Assembly: GCF_029968035.1 (NCBI RefSeq) | Contig: NZ_JASCIQ010000001.1 | Coordinates: 186,001-250,000 of the forward strand | From: Streptomyces cavernicola | GTDB taxonomy: Bacteria > Actinomycetota > Actinomycetes > Streptomycetales > Streptomycetaceae | Direction: 5' to 3' | Length of the DNA stretch: 64,000 bases | Shown here: in pieces, positions 31,958 to 40,439 of the stretch | Position numbering within the stretch: the stretch's first letter is position 1 | How the letters are laid out: the number at the start of each line of letters is the position of its first letter | Notes under the pieces: model-generated | Database searches by the model: none | What the model was told of the DNA's origin: nothing | What the model saw: only the letters and a program-made list of their open reading frames with translations | Made by a program: the position numbers and the translations under genes

Positions 31958-33511
31958 ATGGACGTAGAGTCCGCACCCCGCAAGGGGGCGCCAGCGGGCG
32001 TCGTGCCGCAGCACGCCGCCGCAACCGCACCCCGACCCGCTCGACAGGACGCCTCCCCCGGCCTGCGCCGGGCCCGCCTCGGCGTCGCCGACATCGCGTT
32101 CTTCGTCGTCTCGGCCGCCGCGCCGCTGACCGTGATGGCCGGGGTCGCCCCGCTCGCCATCGGCGTCGGCGGGCTCGGTGCGCCCGTCGGCTACCTCCTG
32201 GCCGGCGCGACACTCGCGCTCTTCGCGGTCGGCTTCACCACGATGACCCGGCACGTGCGGCACGGCGGCGGCTTCTACGCGTTCATCAGCCGCGGCCTCG
32301 GCCGCCCGGCCGGCTTCGGCGCGGCCACGCTCGCGCTGCTCGCGTACAACGGCATGCAGATCGGCGTGTACGGGCTGCTCGCCACCGGCACGCAGGACGC
32401 CCTGAAGGCGCTGTGGGGCGTGGACGTGCCGTGGCCGGTGATCGCGTTCGCGGGCGTGGGCGTGATCTGGTTCCTCGGCTACCGCAGCATCGAGTTCGGC
32501 GCGAAGGTCCTCGGCGTGCTGCTGCTCGCGGAGACCGGCATCCTCGTCCTGCTCGCGGGCGGGGTGCTGCTCGACGGCGGCGCGGAGGGCCTGGCCCTGG
32601 ACTCGTTCGCGCCGTCCAACGTGCTCGTGCCCGGCACCGGGGCCGTGCTCGCCTTCGCCTTCGCCGCGTTCACCGGCTTCGAGTCGACGGCGATCTACCG
32701 GCGCGAGGCCCGCGACCCCGGCCGGACGATCCCCCGCGCCACCTATATCGCCGTCGCCTTCCTGGGCCTGTTCTACGCGTTCACCGTGTGGATCGTCATC
32801 CAGGCCTTCGGCAGCTCCCGCGTCCTGCGGGCGGTCGCCGACGATCCGCTCGGCCTGTTCTTCACCGCCACCTCGCACTACGTCGGCGACTGGGCGGCCG
32901 CGCTCATGCACCTCTTCATCGTGACCAGCATCATCGCCTCGCAACTCGCCTTCCACAACGCGATCAACCGGTACGCGCTCTCCCTCGCGCAGGAGGGCGT
33001 GCTTCCGCCCGCGCTCGGCCGGGTCCACCCCAAGCACCGCTCGCCGCACGTCGCCGGGATCGCGCAGAGCGTCCTCGCCCTGGTGATCGTCGCGGGCTTC
33101 GTCGCCGCCGACGCCGACCCGTACCAGCAGCTGCTGCTGTGGATGAACACCCCGGGAATGATCGGCCTGTTGGCGCTGCAGGCGATCACCGCCGTCGCCG
33201 TCTTCTGCTTCTTCCGCCGCATCCCGCACGACGAGGGCCGCTGGCGCACCGCGGTCGTCCCGATCGCCGCGACCGTCCTGATGGCCGGGGCGCTGTGGCT
33301 GGTCATCGCCAAGATCGACCTGATGACGGCGGCCGGGTTCACCACCAACACCCTGCTCGTCCTCACCGCCCCGGCCGCCTTCGCCCTGGGCGTCGTCGCC
33401 GCCTTCCGTATCCGCCGTACGCGACCGGAGGTGTACGCGGGCTTCGCGGCGGAGCCGAAGGAGCCGGAGCAGCCCGACGAGCCGACCCGCGCACCCGTCC
33501 CCACCAGCTGA
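31958..33511 (+). CDS. APC-superfamily amino acid/amine permease
   Basis: A 517-residue membrane transporter with about 12 hydrophobic segments. Family marks: GVADIAFFVVSAAAPLTVMAGVAPLAI at the first helix, GGFYAFISRGLGRPAGFGAA (the APC consensus around helix 3), AFTGFESTAIYRREARDPGRTIPRATY, and the conserved NRYALSLAQEGVLPPALGRVHPKH loop. It moves amino acids, amines or related compounds. The N-terminal 40 residues are a cytoplasmic extension rich in Ala/Pro. The amidohydrolase follows after 49 bases, so uptake and hydrolysis of one compound is likely. Controlled by the adjacent TetR operator. Confidence 0.9.
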   Translation: MDVESAPRKGAPAGVVPQHAAATAPRPARQDASPGLRRARLGVADIAFFVVSAAAPLTVMAGVAPLAIGVGGLGAPVGYLLAGATLALFAVGFTTMTRHVRHGGGFYAFISRGLGRPAGFGAATLALLAYNGMQIGVYGLLATGTQDALKALWGVDVPWPVIAFAGVGVIWFLGYRSIEFGAKVLGVLLLAETGILVLLAGGVLLDGGAEGLALDSFAPSNVLVPGTGAVLAFAFAAFTGFESTAIYRREARDPGRTIPRATYIAVAFLGLFYAFTVWIVIQAFGSSRVLRAVADDPLGLFFTATSHYVGDWAAALMHLFIVTSIIASQLAFHNAINRYALSLAQEGVLPPALGRVHPKHRSPHVAGIAQSVLALVIVAGFVAADADPYQQLLLWMNTPGMIGLLALQAITAVAVFCFFRRIPHDEGRWRTAVVPIAATVLMAGALWLVIAKIDLMTAAGFTTNTLLVLTAPAAFALGVVAAFRIRRTRPEVYAGFAAEPKEPEQPDEPTRAPVPTS

Positions 33512-33560
33512 CTCGCGCCTCTCGTAGCACCGCACCCCCCCGACGCAAGGAACCCTCTCC

Positions 33561-35198
33561 GTGTCCCAGTCGACCGCCCGCCCGCTTCCCGCCGCCGACA
33601 CCGTCCTGACCGGCGCCCGCGTCCGCACCCTCGACCCCGCGCGGCCGCACGCCACCGCCGTCGCGGTCAAGGACGGCCGGATCGCCGCCGTCGGGAGCGA
33701 CGCGGACGTACGGGACTGGCGCGGCGCGCACACCGAGGTCGTCGACCTGGGCGGCGCCACGCTCACCCCCGGACTCGTCGACGGGCACAGCCACCCCGTC
33801 CTCGGCCTGGAGATGGCCACGGGCCTCGACCTGTCCGGCTGCCGCGACCTGGACGCACTGCGCGCCGCCCTCGCCGACGCCGCCCGCGCGGCCGCGCCCG
33901 GCGAGTGGGTCATCGGCTACGGCCTGGACCACAACACCTTCGGCGGCCGCCCCGTCCACCACACCCTGATCGACCCGGCACTCGGCGGCGTACCGGCCTT
34001 CCTGCGGCTCTACGACGGGCACTCGGCGCTCGCCAGCGGGCCCGCCCTCGCGGCCGCCGGGATCGACGGGCCGCGGGAGTTCGCCCAGCGGGCGCAGGTG
34101 GTGTGCGACGCGGAGCGGCGGCCCACCGGGCATCTGGTCGAGCCCGCCGCGATGGACCTGATGCAGCCGGTCCTGCCGGCCGAGGACGCCTCCGTGCGCC
34201 GGGCCCGGCTCCTGAAGCTGCTGCAGGACATGGCGTCGACCGGCCTGACCGGCGCGCACGTCATGGACCTGCAGGGCGTCGGCGTGCTCGACCTGCTCGC
34301 GGGCTGCGAGGAGGAGGCGGGCCCGCTGCCGGTGCGGCTGCGGATCGCCCCGTGGTGCATGCCGGGCACGGACACGGCGGGCCTCGACCACCTGGTCGCA
34401 CTGCAGCGCGAGCGGGGCCTGCACTGGCGGGTCGGCGGCGTGAAGTTCTTCATGGACGGCACCGTCGAGGGCGGCACGGCCTGGCTGGAGCACGCCGACT
34501 GCCACGGCCAGGGCACGGAGGCATTCTGGCCCGACCCGGCCGCGTACACGGCCGCCGTGCACCGCCTCGCGAAGGCCGGGGTGCGCACCGCGACGCACGC
34601 CATCGGGGACGCGGCCGTACGCCATGTCCTGGACACCGTCGAGCAGTTGACGGACCCTCAGGCACGGTCGCTGCACCGGATCGAGCACATCGAGACCGTG
34701 CCCACCGGCCAGTTGGAGCGGTTCGCGCAGCTCGGCGTGGCCGCGTCGATGCAGCCCACGCACACCGCGTACACCCGCGCCGACCACACCGACGAGTGGT
34801 CGAAGCGGGTCGGCGAGGAGCGCGCCGGGCGGGCCTGGCGCTGCCGCGACCTGCGGGACGCCGGGGCGACCCTGGTCCTCGGCTCGGACTGGCCGATCGC
34901 GCACTACGACCCGCGCGAGGTCCTCGCCACCGCCCGGCTCCGCCGGCTCCCCGGCCGCCCTGAGGTGGCCCCGGTCACCGCCGAGCAGGCACTCACAGGC
35001 CTGATGGCCCTGGAGGGGTACACATCGCACGCCGCGCGCGCGGCCGGCGAGCAGGACGTCGTGGGCCGGATCGCACCAGGGTTCCGGGCCGACCTCACGG
35101 CCTTCACCGTCGACCCGGTGGACGCGCCCGCCGACGAACTGGCCGAGGCCCCGGCCGCGTTGACGATGACGGGCGGCAGGGTCGTACACCGCGGCTGA
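33561..35198 (+). CDS. YtcJ-like metal-dependent amidohydrolase
   Basis: A 545-residue member of the amidohydrolase superfamily (YtcJ/exoenzyme-regulator AepA type). Metal-ligand motifs are present: DGHSHP near residue 75, FFMDGTVEGGTAW, TATHAIGDAAVRHVL, HRIEHIE and VLGSDWPIAHYDPREV. The ends form the composite beta-sandwich (TGARVRTLDP... and GFRADLTAFTVDP). It probably hydrolyses an amide or cyclic amide brought in by the preceding permease; the substrate is unknown. GTG 33561 has AAGGAA eight bases upstream. No secretion signal, so cytoplasmic. Confidence 0.9.
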   Translation: MSQSTARPLPAADTVLTGARVRTLDPARPHATAVAVKDGRIAAVGSDADVRDWRGAHTEVVDLGGATLTPGLVDGHSHPVLGLEMATGLDLSGCRDLDALRAALADAARAAAPGEWVIGYGLDHNTFGGRPVHHTLIDPALGGVPAFLRLYDGHSALASGPALAAAGIDGPREFAQRAQVVCDAERRPTGHLVEPAAMDLMQPVLPAEDASVRRARLLKLLQDMASTGLTGAHVMDLQGVGVLDLLAGCEEEAGPLPVRLRIAPWCMPGTDTAGLDHLVALQRERGLHWRVGGVKFFMDGTVEGGTAWLEHADCHGQGTEAFWPDPAAYTAAVHRLAKAGVRTATHAIGDAAVRHVLDTVEQLTDPQARSLHRIEHIETVPTGQLERFAQLGVAASMQPTHTAYTRADHTDEWSKRVGEERAGRAWRCRDLRDAGATLVLGSDWPIAHYDPREVLATARLRRLPGRPEVAPVTAEQALTGLMALEGYTSHAARAAGEQDVVGRIAPGFRADLTAFTVDPVDAPADELAEAPAALTMTGGRVVHRG

Positions 35199-35307
35199 GC
35201 GGCTCGGGGGCGGGAACCCACGATGGGGGCCCAACCACGCTCCGGCCGACTATGCGTCGCGCAGCTGCTACGAGGCGGGAGCCAAGGCCTAGGCCTACGC
35301 TGAATTC

Positions 35308-36114
35308 ATGGTGACGGTGCAGGTCAGCGGGTTGAAGGTCGCCTACGACCGGGTGGGCGACGGGCCGCCCCTGGTGTTCCTGCACGGTGCCGGGGAGGAC
35401 GGCCGTACGTGGCGGCCGCAGCTCGACGCGCTCGCGGACGAGTTCACGGTCGTGGCCTGGGACGAGCCGGGTGCCGGGCGCTCCTCCGACCTTCCGGCGC
35501 CGTCCGACTCGGCCGAGCCCTTCGCTCTCGCGGACTACGCGCACTGTCTTGCGGCGGTCGTGGAGTCGCTGCGGCTCGGCCCCGCGCACATCGCCGGGCT
35601 CTCCTGGGGCGGCACGCTCGCCCTGGAGTTCTACCGCCGGCGCCCGGACCTCGTACGGACACTGCTCCTCGTCGACACCTACGCGGGCTGGAAGGGCTCC
35701 CTGCCTCCGGAGGAGGTGCGGGCCCGGGTGGCGGGCGCGCGCCGGATGCTGGCCGCCCTGCCCGGTGAGTTCGACCCCACCCTGCCGGGGCTGTTCGCCG
35801 GCGAGCCGCCCGCCCTGTACGCGCCGCTGCTCGACGCGATGGCCGCCGTCGTACGCCCGGAGAGCATGCGGACGCAGCTGGCCCTCATGGCCGAGACGGA
35901 CCTGCGGGACGTCCTGCCCACGGTGTCGGTGCCGACGCTGCTGCTCTGGGGCGAGCAGGACGCCCGCTCGCCGCTGAGCGTGGCCCGGCAGTTCCAGGAG
36001 GCGTTGCCGGATGCCGAGCTGGTCGTGATCCCGGAAGCGGGGCACGTCAGCAACCTCGAACGGCCGGCGGAGTTCAACCGGGCCGTACGGGCCTTCTGCC
36101 GGGCTCACTCGTAA
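35308..36114 (+). CDS. Alpha/beta-fold hydrolase
   Basis: A 268-residue hydrolase of the esterase/lipase-like type. Seen: FLHGAGEDGRTWRPQ (oxyanion region), GLSWGGTLALEF with nucleophile Ser about residue 99, LLLWGEQDARSP with the acid residue and EAGHVSNLERPAEF with the His. Substrate unknown. It begins at ATG 35308, 109 bases after the amidohydrolase stop, so it may have its own promoter. GTG at 35311 is an alternative start. It ends 17 bases from the convergent gene at 36132. Confidence 0.9.
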   Translation: MVTVQVSGLKVAYDRVGDGPPLVFLHGAGEDGRTWRPQLDALADEFTVVAWDEPGAGRSSDLPAPSDSAEPFALADYAHCLAAVVESLRLGPAHIAGLSWGGTLALEFYRRRPDLVRTLLLVDTYAGWKGSLPPEEVRARVAGARRMLAALPGEFDPTLPGLFAGEPPALYAPLLDAMAAVVRPESMRTQLALMAETDLRDVLPTVSVPTLLLWGEQDARSPLSVARQFQEALPDAELVVIPEAGHVSNLERPAEFNRAVRAFCRAHS

Positions 36115-36131
36115 CGGAACCGGGGCTCGGG

Positions 36132-36935
36132 CTACATGCCTCCCCAGCCTCCGCCGCTGCGCACGCCCGTCCCCCATGTCCGCTCACCGGGCGGGGCTCC
36201 GGCGGGGAGGGCGAGCCCCCAGGTGCCGGGCGGTCCCGGTTCCTCTGCGGTCTCCTCGCCACCGTCGCCGTGGTTGCCGTCGCCGTCGGCGTCTCGGTCG
36301 CCGTCTCGGTCGTCAGCGTCCTCCGTGTCTCCCTCGGGGCCCAGGTCGATGGCGGGGACCTTGCCCACGAGGCCGGTCGGTATCTGCCCCGGACCGATCT
36401 CGACGCCGGTCATCTCCTGGAGCAGGGCGAGGCCGAGGGCTTCGACGCCGGGCGCTTCGGTTTCGCGTTCCCCCACCCTCCGCAGGGGTTCCCGCAGCCG
36501 GGCCGGATCGAGACCGCGCTCGTCGTCCAGCTGCTGGGGGCCGTGCGGCGAGACGATCTGGACGTCGGCGATCAGCTCGCCGTCCTCCCAGTACGCGAAG
36601 CGTGTCCGCAGGTCCACGCTGTAGCAGCACACCGCCCGTGTCCCCGCGGAGGCCGCACCGATCCGTTCGGCGATGGAGCCCCAGAAACTCGACGTCTCCA
36701 GAACGAAGGCCCAGTCCCCGGCCACACCGGCGTGCCCGAGCCCCCAGTCCCAGTAGTGCTCGGTGCCCCAGTCGAGCTCGTCGACCTCTTCCTCGTCGGC
36801 GACCGTCAGGACCGCGTCGTCCGCGCAGCCCAGGTGCCGCAGCAACTCCCGCGCGGACAGCCCTTCGACGAGCGTCAGACAGTGCACCTCGTGCCACTCC
36901 GCGATCCAGGCCAGGCCGACCCGTTCCCCCGCCAC
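36132..36935 (-). CDS. DUF6461-like uncharacterised protein
   Basis: A 267-residue protein of unknown function. The first 130 residues (AWIAEWHEVHCLTLVEGLSARELLRHLG, later WAFVLETSSFWG and YSVDLRTRFAYWEDGELI) resemble the Streptomyces family annotated as DUF6461. The tail is an acidic linker rich in Asp and Gly (DADDRDGDRDADGDG) followed by a Gly/Pro end. GTG 36935 is chosen because AGGAG lies 11 bases upstream; the in-frame GTG at 36956 has none. The preceding gene on this strand, at 36983, is also uncharacterised, and the two probably form one transcript (gap 47 bases). Confidence 0.7.
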   Translation of the reverse strand: MAGERVGLAWIAEWHEVHCLTLVEGLSARELLRHLGCADDAVLTVADEEEVDELDWGTEHYWDWGLGHAGVAGDWAFVLETSSFWGSIAERIGAASAGTRAVCCYSVDLRTRFAYWEDGELIADVQIVSPHGPQQLDDERGLDPARLREPLRRVGERETEAPGVEALGLALLQEMTGVEIGPGQIPTGLVGKVPAIDLGPEGDTEDADDRDGDRDADGDGNHGDGGEETAEEPGPPGTWGLALPAGAPPGERTWGTGVRSGGGWGGM

Positions 36936-36982
36936 TGTCCGTCCGTCTCCTCTCACAAGCAGTCCAGTCGCAAGCAGTCCGG

Positions 36983-37474
36983 TCACAGGTAGTCGAAGAA
37001 GCGCATCCACCAGGTCGACACCTCGCCGGGCCGGTACGCGGCGAGGTCGCTCACTCCGTCGTATCTCGTCTCCAGCAGGTGCGGCGAGACGGAGATGTAG
37101 CCGAGCGCGTCGAGCTCGTCCTGGATGCGGTGGCGGTCGTCGTCGTGGAAGAGCGCGCGCTCCTCGTCCTCGTCGAGGCTTCCGGGAGGCGCCAACGTCA
37201 CCGTGACGAGGCCGCCGAAGTTGCTGACGATCACGGCGATGCAGTGCCCGCTGCGCGTGGCGGCCTCCGGGACGTCGATCCGCCCGTGGTGACTGGCGTC
37301 CTGGACCCCCCGGTCCACCTCGCAGGCGCACCCGAACCGCCGGTCGAGCCCCGCCGCGAGCTGCTCGAACCGGGACCGGACCGCCCGGTGGTCATGGCCG
37401 CGCGGGAACTCCATGTGATCCGGATCGTCCAGTTCCCGCAGCAAGGCCCACGTCCCGCTGCTGTCCAGCTGCAC
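36983..37474 (-). CDS. Uncharacterised 163-residue protein
   Basis: I do not recognise this family. It is hydrophilic with no signal peptide or membrane segment: an N-terminal helix-rich part (RSRFEQLAAGLDRRFGCACEVD), a central strand-like part (HCIAVIVSNFGGLVTVTLAPP) and an acidic C-terminal part ending WWMRFFDYL. The pattern recalls small immunity-type or SMI1-like proteins but the match is weak. GTG 37474 is nine bases after AAGGAG; GTG 37480 is also in frame but too close. It lies between a zinc-ribbon gene and the DUF6461-like gene on the same strand. Confidence 0.6.
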   Translation of the reverse strand: MQLDSSGTWALLRELDDPDHMEFPRGHDHRAVRSRFEQLAAGLDRRFGCACEVDRGVQDASHHGRIDVPEAATRSGHCIAVIVSNFGGLVTVTLAPPGSLDEDEERALFHDDDRHRIQDELDALGYISVSPHLLETRYDGVSDLAAYRPGEVSTWWMRFFDYL

Positions 37475-37527
37475 GCCCACCCTCTCCTTGCCGTCTCGGC
37501 CGGGTCACCGGTCCGCCGCGTGGATCT

Positions 37528-37746
37528 TCATGCCGCGTGGATCTTTATGCCGCCGCCGGTGAACAGGTGCACGTACCCACAGCTCAGGCAGATCAGGCCC
37601 GTGGCGCTCTCGTTCGCCCAGGCCAGCTTCATGAACTCCATGCCGCTGCTGTTCAGCAGCACCTCGCGCCGCCGGAACAGGTCCCCCTCGCAGACCCGGC
37701 AGGTGAACCAAACGTCGTTCAGCGCCGCCCGCACCGTTTTCGCCAT
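37528..37746 (-). CDS. Small zinc-ribbon protein
   Basis: A 72-residue protein with two Cys pairs, FTCRVCEGDLF and GLICLSCGYVHLF, which can bind one zinc ion as a ribbon, joined by a 26-residue spacer. Similar small proteins are widespread in Streptomyces and annotated as zinc-ribbon or nucleic-acid-binding, without a known role. ATG 37746 gives MAKTVRAALNDVW; an upstream ATG at 37767 would add seven residues. Confidence 0.65.
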   Translation of the reverse strand: MAKTVRAALNDVWFTCRVCEGDLFRRREVLLNSSGMEFMKLAWANESATGLICLSCGYVHLFTGGGIKIHAA

Positions 37747-37850
37747 CGTGTGCACGCCCCCGTTCACGCAACCCTGTCGACCGCCCGGTCCGTGGCCGTC
37801 GACCTGGTCCCAAACCTACGTGCCGCCACTGACACTTGACGTCACCAGGG

Positions 37851-38330
37851 TCACCGCCGCGGGTCCCACACGTACCGCACGTCCGGCTCCCGCTCCTCGT
37901 TGTGCCGCCCGTCGGTGTGCGCGACGGCGACGAAGCCGTGCCGTTCGTAGAAGCGCCGGGCCGGGGCGTTGACCTGGAACGTCCACAGGGCGAGCCCGCT
38001 CGGCCGGCGGCACTTGGCCAGGTCGACGAGGCGGTCGCCGATGCCCCGGCCACGGCGGTCCGGGTCGAGGTACAGCTGCTCCAACTCACCGCCCTCACCC
38101 CCCGCACCGCCCTCGTCGCCCAGCACGAGGAGCCCGACGACCGTGTCCGCGGCGAGCGCCACCCACGTCTCCTGCTCCGGTACGACGAAGTCCCGGAACC
38201 AGGACCGGACTTCGTCGTCGGAGTGCGCCCGCCGTACGCCGGGAAGCGCCGCGGCGAACGAGCGCAGCCACACCTCGGCCACCGCTCCCGCATCGGCGTC
38301 CGCCGCTCGCCGCAATACCAGTTCACGCAT
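37851..38330 (-). CDS. GNAT-family N-acetyltransferase
   Basis: A 159-residue acetyl-CoA-dependent acetyltransferase. The acetyl-CoA loop is DPDRRGRGIGDRLVDLA, followed by ALWTFQVNAPARRFYERHGFVAV, the usual motif B. The N-terminal part RRAADADAGAVAEVWLRSFAAALPG is typical of this family. The acceptor is unknown. ATG 38330 is preferred over the long Ala/Gly-rich extension in the same frame. It is divergent from the lipoprotein gene at 38545 with 214 bases between and no clear palindrome. Confidence 0.88.
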   Translation of the reverse strand: MRELVLRRAADADAGAVAEVWLRSFAAALPGVRRAHSDDEVRSWFRDFVVPEQETWVALAADTVVGLLVLGDEGGAGGEGGELEQLYLDPDRRGRGIGDRLVDLAKCRRPSGLALWTFQVNAPARRFYERHGFVAVAHTDGRHNEEREPDVRYVWDPRR

Positions 38331-38544
38331 GTCCACAGGCGGATGCTCGCAGACCGAGCGCCGCCCGGCATCCGAGTTGCGGCCCCCACACACCACCCCA
38401 CCACGGCCGCAGCCCGTACCACCTCCCTCAACTCCCCCGACCTGCAAGGGGATGCGAGACTGGGCCGCCGCCGCAGCAGCCGTACCGGAAGGTCTGCGGA
38501 GCGCACGCGTCGGGGGAAGCCTGGGGAATTCGGGGGAAGTCGTC

Positions 38545-39099
38545 ATGGGGTCACGAGGGACACGGGTGTCGCGGGGCGCCGTTCTGGCGGTGGTCGCAAG
38601 CCTGACCCTGTCGGCCTGCGGCTACCTGCTGCGGGATCTCGGCCCGCTGCCGTCTCGGCCGACGGTTCCCACGCCCTCGGCGGACCGCGTCGTCGCCGAC
38701 CTGACGTCCGCCCTGGCCGCGGAGGGCATCGCCGTACGACGGCTGCCTCAGGACGAGCTCCCGGCCACCGGCGTCGAGCGTCTGTCCGGCCAGGCCGACC
38801 CGGCGACCGCCGCGTCCGCCCTGAAGTCCGCGTTCGCGCACGCCCGTTCCGACGACGGCTGGCGTCGGGCCCGCCCTCTGACCGACTCGACGCTCACCAT
38901 CCGCAAGGGCAACTGGACGGCCTCGACCGACCTCCGGCTCGTACGCGCGGGTGTCCGGCCGGGGTCCTTCCACGTGACGTTGATCTGTGACGTCTCCAGG
39001 TCGAAGACGGGGCCGTCGCCCACACCCACGACGCCCACCCCCACGGCCACACCCACATCCACACCCACATCCACGCCCACATCCACGCGAGCGTCCTGA
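38545..39099 (+). CDS. Lipoprotein with Thr/Pro-rich tail
   Basis: A 184-residue predicted lipoprotein: MGSRGTRVSRGAVLAVVASLTLSACG has a lipobox LSAC, with Cys near residue 25. The mature part has one compact region (about 45-150) with no recognised family, then a tail of TPTTPTPTATPTSTPTSTPTST. The tail is encoded by 12-base DNA repeats at about 39020-39090 and looks like a cell-wall-spanning or surface spacer. ATG 38545 has GGGGGAAG eight bases upstream. It converges on the DoxX gene six bases away. Confidence 0.65.
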   Translation: MGSRGTRVSRGAVLAVVASLTLSACGYLLRDLGPLPSRPTVPTPSADRVVADLTSALAAEGIAVRRLPQDELPATGVERLSGQADPATAASALKSAFAHARSDDGWRRARPLTDSTLTIRKGNWTASTDLRLVRAGVRPGSFHVTLICDVSRSKTGPSPTPTTPTPTATPTSTPTSTPTSTRAS

Positions 39100-39104
39100 C
39101 CGGC

Positions 39105-39671
39105 CTACTCCTCGGACGCCGTCTCGGGCTCCGCCTCGGACGCCTCCTCCGACGCCGCCGCCGACTCCGCGACCGCTCGCTCCCTGCGGCTCACCACCAC
39201 GCCCGTCGCGACCGCGCTCGCCGCGAAGGCGAGGACCAGCGTGACGGGGCTGTCGAGGCGGTGCCGGGTGAGGTGGTCGAGGGAGTAGCGGCCGGGCCCC
39301 GCCAGGCCCAGGCCCGCGGCGACGAAGCCCAGGTAGGCCGGGTACTCGTAGCCGCCCTGCATGGCGAAGAACCCGGCGGGCCGGTGGACGGCGACCGCGC
39401 CCGCCATGGCGCCTGCCGCCGCCGCGCCCGCCGCGGGCGTGGCCGCGCCGAGCGCGAGCAGCGCTCCGCCGCCCGCCTCGCCCAGGCCCGCCGCGACCGC
39501 GCTCTGCCTGCCGGGGCTGAACCCCATGGCCTCCATCGCCTGCGCCGTACCGTCGATCCCGCCGCCGCCGAACCAGCCGAAGAGCTTCTGTGCGCCATGT
39601 GCGGCGAGCACACCGCCCGTGCCGAGCCGGATCGCCAGCAGTCCGAGGTCCTTGCGGTTGAGGCAGCCCAT
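39105..39671 (-). CDS. DoxX-family membrane protein
   Basis: A 188-residue protein with four hydrophobic segments. The DoxX pattern is clear: LAIRLGTGGVLAAHGAQKLFGWFGGGGIDGTA, then SPGRQSAVAAGLGEAGGGALLALG, and a later GLGLAGPGRYSLDHL. DoxX proteins are small inner-membrane proteins linked in some bacteria to redox stress or thiosulphate metabolism; the role here is unknown. The C-terminal 25 residues are Glu/Ala-rich and cytoplasmic. ATG 39671 has AAGGAA six bases upstream. Confidence 0.87.
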   Translation of the reverse strand: MGCLNRKDLGLLAIRLGTGGVLAAHGAQKLFGWFGGGGIDGTAQAMEAMGFSPGRQSAVAAGLGEAGGGALLALGAATPAAGAAAAGAMAGAVAVHRPAGFFAMQGGYEYPAYLGFVAAGLGLAGPGRYSLDHLTRHRLDSPVTLVLAFAASAVATGVVVSRRERAVAESAAASEEASEAEPETASEE

Positions 39672-39840
39672 GTCGTGTTCCTTACGCAGACGGCGCGGCG
39701 TACCGCGGCCCTTCACCGGGCCGCGCGGACAGGGCCGGAACGGCCGTACGGGCCGCCCCGGTCCAGCCCCTCCAGTGTTCGCCGGGGCCGAGCCGCCCGC
39801 CACTCAGGACCGCACGCCCGTCAGCGCCGTCGGCGCCGGC

Positions 39841-40314
39841 TCACCGCCCGGCGGCCGCCGGATCAGGGACGAGCCCGTCCGCGACCAGACCCGCCAACAC
39901 CGCCTCGCCCAGGGCCTGTACGGCGGACTGCGGCCGCACCATCACCGTGAACTCCTTGATCCGGCCCGCGGCGTCGAAGTGCAGCAGGTCGATGCCGTGG
40001 ATCTCCCGCCCGTTCGCCACCGCCCGGAACAGCAGGACCGTCGACGGGCACTCCTCGCCGTCCGCGCTGGTCTCGGCCACGCCGGCGTACCGCCCGACGT
40101 ACCGGAAGTCCTCGAAGGTGCGCAGCAGGACCCCGAAGAGCCCTTCGATCATCGGCTTGCCCTCGAAGGGCGTGAACTTGACCGGGCTGTAGAAGCGGAC
40201 GTCGTCGGTGAACAGCTCGTCCAGGACGCCCAGTTCGCGCGCTTCGACCGCCGCCTTGAAGCGGTCCGTGGTCCGGTCGTACACCGTGACCTCCGCGCCT
40301 GCCGTTTCTGACAT
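39841..40314 (-). CDS. SnoaL-like / NTF2-fold protein
   Basis: A 157-residue protein of the SnoaL-like fold: FKAAVEARELGVLDELFTDDVRFYSPVKFTPFEGKPMIEGLF at the start and DLLHFDAAGRIKEFTVMVRP near the end. This cone-shaped fold binds small hydrophobic ligands or acts as a cyclase or isomerase; no catalytic role can be assigned. ATG 40314 has GGAGGAGCAGGAG upstream. It is divergent from the PadR gene at 40440 and the gap holds two palindromes, so it is the likely PadR target. Confidence 0.82.
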   Translation of the reverse strand: MSETAGAEVTVYDRTTDRFKAAVEARELGVLDELFTDDVRFYSPVKFTPFEGKPMIEGLFGVLLRTFEDFRYVGRYAGVAETSADGEECPSTVLLFRAVANGREIHGIDLLHFDAAGRIKEFTVMVRPQSAVQALGEAVLAGLVADGLVPDPAAAGR

Positions 40315-40342
40315 GGCTCCTGCTCCTCCTCCGAAAGCGTCA

Positions 40343-40376
40343 TAGTCATGAATATGACTACTCACTTTCTTGAGTA
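40343..40376. promoter_or_regulatory. Two overlapping palindromes, likely PadR operator
   Basis: TAGTCAT-GAAT-ATGACTA at 40343-40360 (perfect 7-base arms) overlaps TACTCA-CTTTCT-TGAGTA at 40359-40376 (perfect 6-base arms). The second recalls PadR-family sites built on TACTCA/TGAGTA. Both lie in the 125-base gap between the divergent SnoaL-like and PadR genes. Confidence 0.75.
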
Positions 40377-40439
40377 TCATGGCGTACGCACGACTGACCA
40401 GACCGCCAGCAGAACCAGACCGGCGAAGGAGTCGACCCG

